Origin: JACZST01 sp964195155
GTDB lineage: Bacteria; Actinomycetota; Acidimicrobiia; Spongiisociales; UBA5794
Direction of reading: 5' to 3'
Assembly (NCBI GenBank): GCA_964195155.1
Contig: CAXMOP010000062.1
Location: 1 to 64,000 of the forward strand
Length of the DNA stretch: 64,000 nt
Positions 1 through 7,242 of the stretch are shown in pieces. Under the pieces are notes generated by a model. It was given only the letters and a program-made list of their open reading frames with translations. It made no database searches and had not been told where the DNA came from. A program made the translations under genes and the position numbers. How positions within the stretch are numbered: position 1 is the first letter of the stretch; every line of letters begins with the position of its first letter.

Positions 1-7
1 GGCGGGA

Positions 8-26
8 CTCCCCCCTGAGGGGGGAG
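8..26. repeat. GC palindrome (C-run/G-run hairpin)
   Basis: Perfect inverted repeat: 8-base arms (CTCCCCCC and its complement) around a 3-base TGA loop. It directly precedes the 73-bp tandem repeat. Similar C-rich/G-rich palindromes occur at 220-243, 52622-52648 and 56674-56699. There is no T-run, so it is not a classical intrinsic terminator; a transcription stop for a gene left of the window or a dispersed palindromic repeat are both possible. Confidence 0.6.
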
Positions 27-169
27 CAAAGAGAACGCCGCGGCGATGAGCCCAACGGTCGTCGCACTGTCGCGAAACACGACACCCTGACGGGGGGAGC
101 AAAGAGAACGCCGCGGCGATGAGCCCAACGGTCGTCGCACTGTCGCGAAACACGACACCCTGACGGGGG
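25..169. repeat. Two tandem copies of a 72-73 bp repeat
   Basis: Bases 25-97 are repeated at 98-169 with no difference except one fewer G in the G-run at the end of the second copy. A third copy starts at 170 (AGCAAAG) and then diverges. The core GTCGCGAAA...CTGAYGRGGGGGAG is seen once more, degenerate, at 211-243. No open reading frame of interest lies in it. The 1-261 stretch otherwise holds no gene that I can support. Confidence 0.85.
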
Positions 170-219
170 AGCAAAGGACGGGTCCGCAACCACGGTTCGA
201 CCCTGGACCGTCGCGAAAT

Positions 220-243
220 GCCTCCCGCTGATGAGGGGGAGGC
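220..243. repeat. GC palindrome
   Basis: GCCTCCC at 220-226 pairs with GGGAGGC at 237-243 across a 10-base loop. It lies just downstream of the minus-strand cyclase gene (ends at 262), so it could act as its transcription end. It resembles the other C-rich/G-rich palindromes of the window. Confidence 0.5.
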
Positions 244-261
244 AAGGAACAGAAGTCCTAC

Positions 262-1080
262 TCAGCCGACTCGAAGCGGTGGAAAGTCGGTAACGAGCCC
301 CTCGGCCTCGATCTGGTGCACCTCCGTCGATGAGGGCAACCCGCGTAGTTGGTGTCGACCCAGGTCGCGGAACTCGATCCCGAGCTCCGCGCATTCGGCG
401 GCTTCCAGCGTCTCGCCGGTGACGAGGATCTGGCCTCCGTGGCCTGCGGCGCAGAGCCTGGATGCTTCATTCACCGGCAGACCGACGTAGCCGCTGCTGG
501 TCATCGTGATGTCGCCGGTGTGGATGCCGGCCCGTACCAGCACATCAGCGTCGCCGGGCCATGATCGAGCCATGAGCCCTCGCTGGAAGGCGACAGAGGC
601 CCCGATGGCCTGCTCGACGTCCTCGAACACGGCGAAGTACTCGTCGGCTCGCACTTCGACCTCGCGGCCCCCGGACTCGGCAACCGCTTTGCCGATGACG
701 GTTCGAACGTCGCCGAGCAGCTCCTGGTAGGAGTCGCCGAGCGCGGCCAGCAGGCCGGTGGAGCCCTCGATATCGGTGAACAGCAGGGTCACCCTCCCGC
801 TCGGGAGGTCGGTTGCGGTCGATCGCTTTCGCTCAGATTTGATCTGTCCGGTGATGAAGCCGACCGGCACGATGCCGTACCGCTTGGCGGCGTTGAGGAG
901 CCGGGTGCGCGCCCGCTCCCGGCCGGCGTCGTCCTCGAAGTGCACCCGTTCGAACCGAGAAAGTGCGTTGCGCACATGGGACTCGTCGTTGATCGGCAGC
1001 CGCCGTTTCCCCGCGGAGTCGATATAGGCGAACGCACTGTCCGGTAGCTTCGCCCGCTCGCTCGTGGTCAGCTTCGCCAT
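262..1080 (-). CDS. Class III adenylate/guanylate cyclase-domain protein with altered active site
   Basis: 272 aa. The N-terminal ~85 residues form a small helical, charged domain of the kind found alone in other actinobacterial proteins; residues ~95-265 are a class III nucleotide cyclase catalytic domain. The first metal Asp is present (FTDIEGST), as are RAGIHTGD and the transition-state Asn/Arg pair (VNEASRL). The second metal site reads VRADEYF where the usual motif is K-x2-GDG-F: the Asp is kept but the substrate-selecting Lys is replaced by Glu and both flanking Gly are changed. Catalysis may therefore be weak, changed or lost. No transmembrane segment, so cytosolic. Compare the canonical cyclase at 43858-44835. 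Confidence 0.8.
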   Translation of the reverse strand: MAKLTTSERAKLPDSAFAYIDSAGKRRLPINDESHVRNALSRFERVHFEDDAGRERARTRLLNAAKRYGIVPVGFITGQIKSERKRSTATDLPSGRVTLLFTDIEGSTGLLAALGDSYQELLGDVRTVIGKAVAESGGREVEVRADEYFAVFEDVEQAIGASVAFQRGLMARSWPGDADVLVRAGIHTGDITMTSSGYVGLPVNEASRLCAAGHGGQILVTGETLEAAECAELGIEFRDLGRHQLRGLPSSTEVHQIEAEGLVTDFPPLRVG

Positions 1081-1171
1081 GCCGCGATTCTATGGGCCCG
1101 CAGCAGCACAGATGACGCTGCCAGCCCAGGGCCGGTAGCGTTATGTATGACGCTGCGAGCCCGCGGAATGG

Positions 1172-1996
1172 TCACTTTTGACAGCCGGGGGACCAGAAAG
1201 TGCTGCGACTGCGAACCACATCGCGGCGGATTTCATCCCCACACCGCGGACATGGCTCTCCCTCCCTGCCGTATGCCGAGAGCTCGGCGATGTACTCGCC
1301 CGAGCGGCCGTCCGGGAGCAGATAGGCGAGGTCGTCGAGGGTGGTTCCGCCGGCCTCGATCCCGGCGCCGAGCACATCGTGGAGGGCAGTGAGCAGGCGA
1401 TCGAGTTCGTCGTCATCGAGCGAACCTCCGGGCCGGTGGGGGCCGATCCCGGCGGTGAAGAGGGCCTCGTCCGCGTAAATGTTGCCGACCCCGGCGATGA
1501 TGCCCTGGTCGAGGAGGAGGGCCTTGATCGGTGCGGTGCGGTTCTGGAGGCGATCGCTCAGCTCGGTGACCGAAGGTGGGTCGCTCCAGGCGTCCGGCCC
1601 GTGGACCGCGAGCGTGTCGAGCTCCTCCTGTGTGGCCACCATCGTGTAGCCGAAGGTTCGGGGGTCAATGAACCGCAATTCCAAGCCTTCATCGAGGGCG
1701 ACCCGCACGTGGGTGTGCGCCGGGATCTCGTCGTCTGGGCCCGCAACGGTCAGACGACCCGACATCCCGAGATGGACCAGCCAGACGAGGTCACCGTCGA
1801 GAAGGATGAGCAAGCGCTTGCCGTGTCTCCCGGTGCCTTCGATCCGGCGGCCTACGAGTCTCGCCGTGAAGTCCGATTGTTGCTCTTGACGGCGCAGCAT
1901 CCGGTCTCGCGTCACCGACACATCGGTGACCGTGCGCCCAACGACCAGCGGGTGGATGAGGCGGCGGGTGGTCTCAACCTCTGGGAGCTCGGGCAT
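1172..1996 (-). CDS. mutM: Formamidopyrimidine-DNA glycosylase (Fpg/MutM)
   Basis: 274 aa, normal family length. Base-excision repair enzyme that removes 8-oxoguanine and formamidopyrimidines and nicks the abasic site. It starts MPELPEVE with the catalytic Pro/Glu after Met removal, carries the catalytic Lys in RHGKRLL, and has the H2TH region with GVGNIYADEALF. The C-terminal zinc finger starts CPRC, but the second half reads FWSPGCQK where the family has FYCPxCQ: the third zinc-binding Cys is Ser. The spacing (16 residues) is normal, so this looks like a substitution and not a frameshift. Cytosolic, DNA-bound. Confidence 0.93.
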   Translation of the reverse strand: MPELPEVETTRRLIHPLVVGRTVTDVSVTRDRMLRRQEQQSDFTARLVGRRIEGTGRHGKRLLILLDGDLVWLVHLGMSGRLTVAGPDDEIPAHTHVRVALDEGLELRFIDPRTFGYTMVATQEELDTLAVHGPDAWSDPPSVTELSDRLQNRTAPIKALLLDQGIIAGVGNIYADEALFTAGIGPHRPGGSLDDDELDRLLTALHDVLGAGIEAGGTTLDDLAYLLPDGRSGEYIAELSAYGREGEPCPRCGDEIRRDVVRSRSTFWSPGCQK

Positions 1997-2005
1997 CGTT
2001 GCTGG

Positions 2006-2494
2006 TCACGGCCCGATCTGGTGGTCGATATCGTCCGGCGACTCAGCGGTTTCGCGATTCGGTGCCACGGCCCTCGGGTTGTTGTGGAAGTCGATCCGGC
2101 GGTGTGACAGATCGCAGAACGGCTGATTCTGGCTGGCGCCGCATCGGCAGAGGGTGAAGCGCGGTCCTGCGGTGAATAGCTCGCCCCGAGCGTCGCGCAC
2201 CTCCACGTTGCCACGAATCATGAGCGGCCCGTTTGGCCATGGCACAACAGTCGTCTCGCTTGGACTCTGCTCATCGGGCTGACCGTCGGTCCGGTGGTAG
2301 GTAAGGGCACCGGTGGGGCATCGCTCCACAGTCGCTGCGATCTCATCGACTGTCGCGCTGTCGACGCTGATCCATGGTCGTGCCTGGACGTCGAAGACCG
2401 CCGGCAAAGCGTTGAGGCAGATCGCGGTGTGGATGCACAGCTCCGAGTTCCACTGGACCTGGATCGCGTCGGTTTGGTATGAGCGCTTGACCAT
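2006..2494 (-). CDS. Two-domain Fe-S protein: Fer4_19-type mono-cluster plus CDGSH zinc-finger-like domain
   Basis: 162 aa from the ATG at 2494; a longer open frame upstream would run over the divergent lipoprotein gene and is not used. Residues ~10-65 have the divergent mono-cluster pattern (W, then C-x3-H-x-C, PW, and a CPTGAL end). Residues ~105-140 hold an iron-sulfur CDGSH motif, CRCGASQNQPFCDLSH, whose three Cys and one His bind a [2Fe-2S] cluster. Such proteins are small cytosolic redox or cluster-transfer proteins; the partner is unknown. Confidence 0.85.
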   Translation of the reverse strand: MVKRSYQTDAIQVQWNSELCIHTAICLNALPAVFDVQARPWISVDSATVDEIAATVERCPTGALTYHRTDGQPDEQSPSETTVVPWPNGPLMIRGNVEVRDARGELFTAGPRFTLCRCGASQNQPFCDLSHRRIDFHNNPRAVAPNRETAESPDDIDHQIGP

Positions 2495-2530
2495 CAGGCG
2501 CCGACCATAGTGACTCGTTAGCATCGCCCG

Positions 2531-2935
2531 ATGCGCGCCGCACGACTGCTCCTTGCCGGCGCTCTGTTGGTCTCCGTTGCCGCCTGCGACGGTGCGAATG
2601 AGGAGGTCAGCGGGTCGGTTGCCAAGCTCGACCGGATGGCCCTGTCCCAGTCGGCCGTCGTAACCGTGGAGCTTCGTGACACGTCGCTGGCTGATGCACC
2701 GGCTGAGACCCTCTCGACCGATGTCATCGAGCTCGGCGGAAACCAGCTCCCGGTGCCCTATCTCCTTTCCTACGACCCGAGCGACATCGATGAGCGACAC
2801 ACCTACACGGTCTTTTCGAGAATCGAGGATGGCGGCCAGTTGCTCTACATCACCGACACCGCCTACCCGGTGATCACTCGTGGCAATCCGACCGAGGACG
2901 TGGAGGTCGTTGTCGTGCGGGTCGGCGGCGGTTGA
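2531..2935 (+). CDS. YbaY-type lipoprotein
   Basis: 134 aa. Lipoprotein signal peptide with lipobox VSVAAC, Cys at about residue 19. The mature part (~30-130) matches the YbaY/YscW-like beta domain (VTVELRDTSLAD ... Y.L.YD...ID...TY.V.ARI-type pattern, here FSRIEDGGQLLYITDTAYPV). Lipid-anchored outside the cytoplasmic membrane; precise role unknown in this family. Its end abuts the convergent VOC gene with no gap. Confidence 0.75.
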   Translation: MRAARLLLAGALLVSVAACDGANEEVSGSVAKLDRMALSQSAVVTVELRDTSLADAPAETLSTDVIELGGNQLPVPYLLSYDPSDIDERHTYTVFSRIEDGGQLLYITDTAYPVITRGNPTEDVEVVVVRVGGG

Positions 2936-3289
2936 TCACACCCAGCCGGTGATCGACCAGAAGTGACCGTCCGGGTCTCGAAAGTGCGCAGCGTGCAGTG
3001 TTCGACCGTCTTGCTCCATGACGGGTCGCAGCTCGACCTCGAACGGGACGCCGCGCTCGGACATGGCCTCGTGCGTGGCGGCGACGTCGTCGACCTCGAG
3101 GGCGATCTCTGTCGTCGTCTCGTCCGGCGGCTCATCGGGATTGGCGTTGAGCGCGACGCTGATCGACCCCCCGTCGAAGAACGCGAAGACCGGCGACTCG
3201 GACACGAGCTTCAATCCGACCTGGTCGCGATAGAAGGCGATGGACGCCGGAAGGTCCCTGACACGGAGAATCACGTTCGAGACTTTCAC
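2936..3289 (-). CDS. VOC-fold (glyoxalase/bleomycin resistance) protein
   Basis: 117 aa with paired beta-alpha-beta-beta-beta modules: N-terminal VILRVRDLPASIAFYRD, central IALEVDDVAATHEAM, and C-terminal HFRDPDGHFWSITG. The family covers glyoxalases, extradiol dioxygenases and drug-binding proteins; nothing here fixes the substrate. A single cytosolic domain that would act as a dimer. Confidence 0.8.
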   Translation of the reverse strand: MKVSNVILRVRDLPASIAFYRDQVGLKLVSESPVFAFFDGGSISVALNANPDEPPDETTTEIALEVDDVAATHEAMSERGVPFEVELRPVMEQDGRTLHAAHFRDPDGHFWSITGWV

Positions 3290-3330
3290 ACGGTCACGCT
3301 AGAGCGGGCGGTGCGCTTAGGTAGGGAGTC

Positions 3331-4035
3331 GTGAAGTGTGTTGCGATTGCCCTTTTGGTCGGCCTCGTCGGTGCCGCATGTAGCACACCGGTGGATGAGA
3401 CGACGTCCGCGTCGGCCGCCGAGCAGCCGTCGACGACCATCGCCATCGGCGACGAGATGGTGACCACGTCGAGCATCGAGATGGCGCCATCCGAGCTGGC
3501 GGCATTGCCGCTCGCTGCCACCCCATCTCAGGCCGAGGGTCCGTACTACCCGGTCGAGCGCCTCGCCGATCAGGACCACGACCTCACGGCAGTGGACGGC
3601 CTTGCCGCAGTTCCAGCCGGCAACATCCTGATCGTCAACGGAACGTTGCTGACCAGTGAGGGTGCGCCGGTCGCCGGGGGCGTCGTCGAGATCTGGCAGA
3701 CCGACGCCAGCGGCATCTATCTGCATCAAGACGACCCGGGCGTCGCCGACCGCGACCCCTTCTTCCAGGGCTCGGGCGCGGCAACCGCCGCGGAAGACGG
3801 TTCGTGGTCATTCCGCACCATCGATCCCGGCTACTACGAGCCGCGACCCCGCCACATCCACGTCAAGGTTCACGTAGACGGCAGGCCGGTCCTGACGACG
3901 CAGATCTACTTCAGCGACGACCCGCAGGCTGCCGGCATCGATGAACTGCTCGTCGCCACGATCCGGCCTGGCACGGATGAGGATGGCGCTGCATTGCTCG
4001 TTGCCGACTTCCGCATCGTGCTCCCGGCTGCGTGA
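3331..4035 (+). CDS. Lipoprotein with intradiol ring-cleavage dioxygenase domain
   Basis: 234 aa from GTG 3331, preceded by an AGGTAGGGAG ribosome site. Lipobox GLVGAAC at ~11-17, then a Ser/Thr/Ala-rich linker and a protocatechuate dioxygenase-like C-domain (~70-230). The four ferric-iron ligands are in place: Tyr in GPYYP, Tyr in PGYYEPRP, and the two His of RHIHVKV; TTQIYF follows as in the family. The enzyme would oxidatively open catechol-type rings, but outside the membrane; exported relatives have uncertain substrates. Confidence 0.82.
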   Translation: MKCVAIALLVGLVGAACSTPVDETTSASAAEQPSTTIAIGDEMVTTSSIEMAPSELAALPLAATPSQAEGPYYPVERLADQDHDLTAVDGLAAVPAGNILIVNGTLLTSEGAPVAGGVVEIWQTDASGIYLHQDDPGVADRDPFFQGSGAATAAEDGSWSFRTIDPGYYEPRPRHIHVKVHVDGRPVLTTQIYFSDDPQAAGIDELLVATIRPGTDEDGAALLVADFRIVLPAA

Positions 4036-4039
4036 GCCT

Positions 4040-5185
4040 CTAGTACAGGAACATCGGCTTGCCGAGGACATTGCGCACCTTGGGCCGATATTCATCGACG
4101 TCGTAGAGCTCGTCGACGTCGACCCGGCGCTCACCCTCCCCGGTGACCTCGAGCGGGACGTGGGTGTAGGTGCCGCCATCGAGCGCCACCATCCGCCCCG
4201 ACTTCCCGTCCATCACCAGGTTGGCAGCCATCACCGCGTAGTTCGTCGCGACCATTAGGTCCAGCGAGTCTGGCGGACCCGACCGCATCAGGTAGGCGAC
4301 CGGCTGGTAGAGGACGCCCTGGCCGGTGGCCTCCTTGAGCACCTCCGCAGTGACGTTCCCAATGCCGCCCAGTTTGCGGTGCCCGTAGGGGTCTGCTTCC
4401 CCGGACAGCTGCACGTCTCCTTCCGTCATGCGCGCCCCCTCCGAGATCGTCATCATGGCGTAGTGGGATGGGTTGGCCTCCTGATCGGCGACGAGTAGCT
4501 TCGCCAACCGCTCCGGGTCGAACGGCACCTCGGAGATAATCGCTCGATCGACCCCGGCCAGATAGGCCGTGATCAGCGATGTTTCGCCGCTGTATCGGCC
4601 GAACAATTCGACGACTGCGATGCGCTCGTGTGACCCGGCCACGGTGCGCAGGCTGTGAACGGCCTGGATCCCGCGGGTGATTGCGGTCGAAAATCCGATG
4701 CAGTAATCGGTTCCGTGGACGTCGTTGTCCATGGTCTTCGGGATGGCTACCACCCGCACCCCTTCCTCGTGGAGTCGCAGCGCGTAGGACAGCGTGTCGT
4801 CACCCCCGATCGCGATCAGCATGCCGATCTGCTGGCTTTCGAGCACCCGCCGCACGTGCGGGGTCAGGTCGTGAGGGCCCTCACCGCTGAATCCGGTCAA
4901 AAAATCGGGCAGGTCGGCTTCAGCCACCCGACCCGGGTTGGTCCGGGAGCTGTGCAGGAAGGTGCCACCGGTCCGGTCGACGGTCCGAACCGTACCGGCG
5001 TCAAGTGGCAGCAGGTTGGCCTCGATGCTTTTTGGGTCGTCGAGATTGGTAAACGCGAGACCCGCCCAGCCGCGGCGGATGCCGACCGCCTCGTTGCCTT
5101 CGGCCACGACGCGGTTCACCACGGCCTTGATTGCCGGGTTGAGCCCGGGTACATCCCCGCCGCCGGTAAGCACACCGATCTTCAT
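4040..5185 (-). CDS. 6-phosphofructokinase, probably pyrophosphate-dependent
   Basis: 381 aa of the PfkA family, converting fructose 6-phosphate to fructose 1,6-bisphosphate. N-terminal LTGGGDVPGLN, then IGGDDTLSYA and PKTMDNDV. The two positions that discriminate the phosphoryl donor are Asp (GGDD, where ATP enzymes have GGDG) and Lys (PKT, where ATP enzymes have PGT); this Asp/Lys pair is the known PPi-PFK signature. A PPi enzyme is reversible and fits the PEP synthase and PFOR further along. Convergent with the dioxygenase gene, 4 bases apart. Confidence 0.88.
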   Translation of the reverse strand: MKIGVLTGGGDVPGLNPAIKAVVNRVVAEGNEAVGIRRGWAGLAFTNLDDPKSIEANLLPLDAGTVRTVDRTGGTFLHSSRTNPGRVAEADLPDFLTGFSGEGPHDLTPHVRRVLESQQIGMLIAIGGDDTLSYALRLHEEGVRVVAIPKTMDNDVHGTDYCIGFSTAITRGIQAVHSLRTVAGSHERIAVVELFGRYSGETSLITAYLAGVDRAIISEVPFDPERLAKLLVADQEANPSHYAMMTISEGARMTEGDVQLSGEADPYGHRKLGGIGNVTAEVLKEATGQGVLYQPVAYLMRSGPPDSLDLMVATNYAVMAANLVMDGKSGRMVALDGGTYTHVPLEVTGEGERRVDVDELYDVDEYRPKVRNVLGKPMFLY

Positions 5186-5266
5186 GACCTGAGCGTACTT
5201 TCTCCCGTACCTGACACGGCGCGCGATCTATTCCGTAGGATGAGGGGGTTGGCAAGGAGGGAGCAC

Positions 5267-5671
5267 GTGGCCCAGCAGCCGATCGAGATGATCCTGCTGC
5301 GTTTGTGGGCCAGTTATATCGCCGTCCCGATGTGGATCACCGACAGCGACGGCAACCTCGTTTTCTACAACGAGCCCGCCGAGGCGCTCGTAGGGAGACG
5401 GTTCGATGAGGCCGGCGAGATCAAGGCCGCCGATCTCGCCAGCGTGTTCGTTACCTCGGATCTGAACGATGAGCCGCTGCCGGTCACCGAGATTCCCACC
5501 TGGGTTGCACTGACAGATAGGATCCCCGCGCACCGCAAGCTCAGATTCCGTGCCTTCGACGGGTCGTGGCGAAACATCGAACTCAGCGCACTTCCCATCG
5601 AGGGCCAGGGGGGCAGGCTGCTCGGATCGCTGTCGGCATTCTGGGAAATCGAGAAGGAAATCGAGAAGTGA
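5267..5671 (+). CDS. PAS-domain protein
   Basis: 134 aa from GTG 5267, chosen because AAGGAGGGAG lies 4 bases upstream; an ATG at 5240 is an alternative. One PAS fold covers most of the protein (MWITDSDGNLVFYNEPAEALVGRRF ... ITP-like PVTEIPTW ... FDGSWRNIELSALPI). There is no output domain, so it would be a stand-alone sensor. It overlaps the next gene by 4 bases (GTGA) and probably works with that MBL-fold protein. Confidence 0.8.
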   Translation: MAQQPIEMILLRLWASYIAVPMWITDSDGNLVFYNEPAEALVGRRFDEAGEIKAADLASVFVTSDLNDEPLPVTEIPTWVALTDRIPAHRKLRFRAFDGSWRNIELSALPIEGQGGRLLGSLSAFWEIEKEIEK

Positions 5672-6498
5672 GAGTCACCCTGTGGGGCACGCGCGGCTCG
5701 GTGGCGCGAGGTGGGATGCAAACCGTTCGATACGGCGGTGACACCTCCGTCGTCGAGGTCGAGGGATCCGATGGGACACGGCTCATCCTCGATGGGGGTT
5801 CCGGCCTGATGCGGGTGACACCGGGACTCGGCAGTTTCTGCGAGCGGATCGACGTGCTGCTCACCCACCTGCACATGGATCACATCCAGGGACTCGGCTT
5901 CTTCTACCCGTTGCGTGATCCCGATATCCAGACACACATCTACGGCCCGGTTTCGACAACGATGGGTCTTGGTGACCGACTGGCTCGATACCTGTCACCG
6001 CCGCTGTTCCCGGTGCGGTTGCGGGACCTGCAAGCCATGCACCTGCACGACGTCGAGCCGGGTTCCTTCGAGATCGGATCGTTCACCATCACCGCTGATC
6101 TGATCGTCCATCCGGGGCCGACGCTCGGCTACCGAATCGAAGAGAACGGTTCGGCGCTGGCCTATTTGCCCGACCACGAGCCGGCGCTTGGGCATCAGGA
6201 GTTTCCGGCCGCGTCGGAGTGGACTTCCGGGTTCGACCTGATGCGCGATGTCGATCTTCTGATCCATGATGCCCAATACACCGATGAGGAGTACGAGGGA
6301 CGGGTCGGCTGGGGGCACAGCACGCTTGGCCAGACGGTTGCCCTTGCATCGCAGGCGGGCGTGAAGACCCTGGTGACATTCCACCACGACCCGGAACATT
6401 CCGACGAGATGCTGGATGCCTTGCTCCAGGAGGCCCTCAAGAAGAAGCCTGCGCTCGAGTTGGTGCCCGGCCGCGCCGGGTCGGCGTTCGAGCTCTAG
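5668..6498 (+). CDS. MBL-fold metallo-hydrolase
   Basis: 276 aa from GTG 5668, overlapping the PAS gene. Starts VTLWGTRGSVARGG, typical of the phosphoribosyl-cyclic-phosphodiesterase/PqqB-like MBL branch. Metal motif THLHMDHIQG (HxHxDH), a downstream His in LIVHPGPT, the Asp in LLIHDAQYTDEEY, a His in GHST, and a terminal His in FHHDPEH. Two-metal hydrolase; in this branch it is often fused to PAS/GGDEF signalling domains, and here the PAS is a separate overlapping gene. Substrate unknown. Confidence 0.82.
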   Translation: MRVTLWGTRGSVARGGMQTVRYGGDTSVVEVEGSDGTRLILDGGSGLMRVTPGLGSFCERIDVLLTHLHMDHIQGLGFFYPLRDPDIQTHIYGPVSTTMGLGDRLARYLSPPLFPVRLRDLQAMHLHDVEPGSFEIGSFTITADLIVHPGPTLGYRIEENGSALAYLPDHEPALGHQEFPAASEWTSGFDLMRDVDLLIHDAQYTDEEYEGRVGWGHSTLGQTVALASQAGVKTLVTFHHDPEHSDEMLDALLQEALKKKPALELVPGRAGSAFEL

Positions 6499-6608
6499 GG
6501 ACTGACAACGGTGGCGTTGCTCGTGGTAGTCGTGGTCGGGTCGGTGCCCGACGAGAAGGCGCCGGCGATCACGGCGAAGACGATGGCGGCGCAGACGTTC
6601 CTACGCAT
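6495..6608 (-). CDS. Possible small secreted peptide, Thr-rich
   Basis: A 37-codon frame whose ATG (6608) overlaps the stop of the MarR gene. It reads MRRNVCAAIVFAVIAGAFSS followed by a short run of five Thr. Charged start and hydrophobic core look like a signal or membrane segment. Translational coupling to the MarR gene is plausible, but there is no homology support and it could be chance. Confidence 0.3.
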   Translation of the reverse strand: MRRNVCAAIVFAVIAGAFSSGTDPTTTTTSNATVVSP

Positions 6609-7176
6609 CGGCATCTCGCTGCCAGCGCAGCCAGTCGAGGTGGCGACGCGCCTCGGCTTCCTCAGCTGCGGAAAGCGGATCGCCCTCGTAGGTGAGGGTT
6701 CGCTGCGATGGCCGGTTTCCTGGTTCTGGGCCCAGCGGATGGTCGAGCGCGGTCGTTAGTGCCTGATCCAGGCGCGCCAGCGCCCAGCGGATGTCGCCGA
6801 TGGTGGCACTGAGGTCATCCTCGATTGTGGACAGAGCGGCGCGAAATCCGGGGCGGGCGGCGATGTGTGCGGCCCGGCCGGCTTCGTTGAGTTCGACCAG
6901 CGTGGACCGGCCGTCGGCCGGGTTGTCCTTGCGCACGAGGTGGCCGCGCTCTTCGACCCTCCCGAGGAGCTTGGACGCAGTTGCAACCGAGGCGGCCATG
7001 CCCGCGGCGACCTCTGAGATCGTCCGCGGGCCCTGGGTCTTCAGGTAGGAGTAGAGAGCGAACTCCGTACCGGTGAGTTCCTGGTCGTCGAGCGAACGCT
7101 CGACAAGTTCGTCGGTCAGGTACGCGACGCGGTGCACGTCGAAGAGAAGAGACAGTTTGCTGTCGAGCGGTGCCAT
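6601..7176 (-). CDS. MarR-family transcriptional regulator
   Basis: 191 aa. Winged-helix DNA-binding region at ~35-105 (ELTGTEFALYSYL, TISEVAAGMAAS, RVEERGHLVRKDNPADGRS with the DxRs wing). A C-terminal ~60-residue extension (~130-191) is rich in charged residues and has no assigned role. It is divergent from an NAD(P)-binding protein; the AT-rich spacer holds an inverted repeat (7188-7233), so it probably represses itself and that gene. Confidence 0.88.
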   Translation of the reverse strand: MAPLDSKLSLLFDVHRVAYLTDELVERSLDDQELTGTEFALYSYLKTQGPRTISEVAAGMAASVATASKLLGRVEERGHLVRKDNPADGRSTLVELNEAGRAAHIAARPGFRAALSTIEDDLSATIGDIRWALARLDQALTTALDHPLGPEPGNRPSQRTLTYEGDPLSAAEEAEARRHLDWLRWQRDADA

Positions 7177-7187
7177 AGAAACTCACC

Positions 7188-7233
7188 CTAGCAATAAAAA
7201 TAGTTGCATACGAAAGTAAAAGGCAGTTGCTAG
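7188..7233. promoter_or_regulatory. Candidate MarR operator in divergent promoter
   Basis: The AT-rich spacer between the divergent MarR and SDR genes carries CTAGCAA (7188-7194) and its exact inverse TTGCTAG (7227-7233), with a further TTGC at 7204-7207 making GCAA-N9-TTGC with the left arm. TTGCAT at 7204-7209 and TTGCTA at 7227-7232, 17 bases apart, could be a plus-strand -35/-10 pair. Assignment is inference. Confidence 0.5.
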
Positions 7234-7242
7234 CTTCAGCCC

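Noticed and set aside
185..215. tRNA 3' arm-like sequence (GGTTCGACCC with a following ACC)
   Set aside because: The T-stem has a mismatch and no D-arm, anticodon arm or acceptor stem can be built upstream. Taken as chance or an old fragment.
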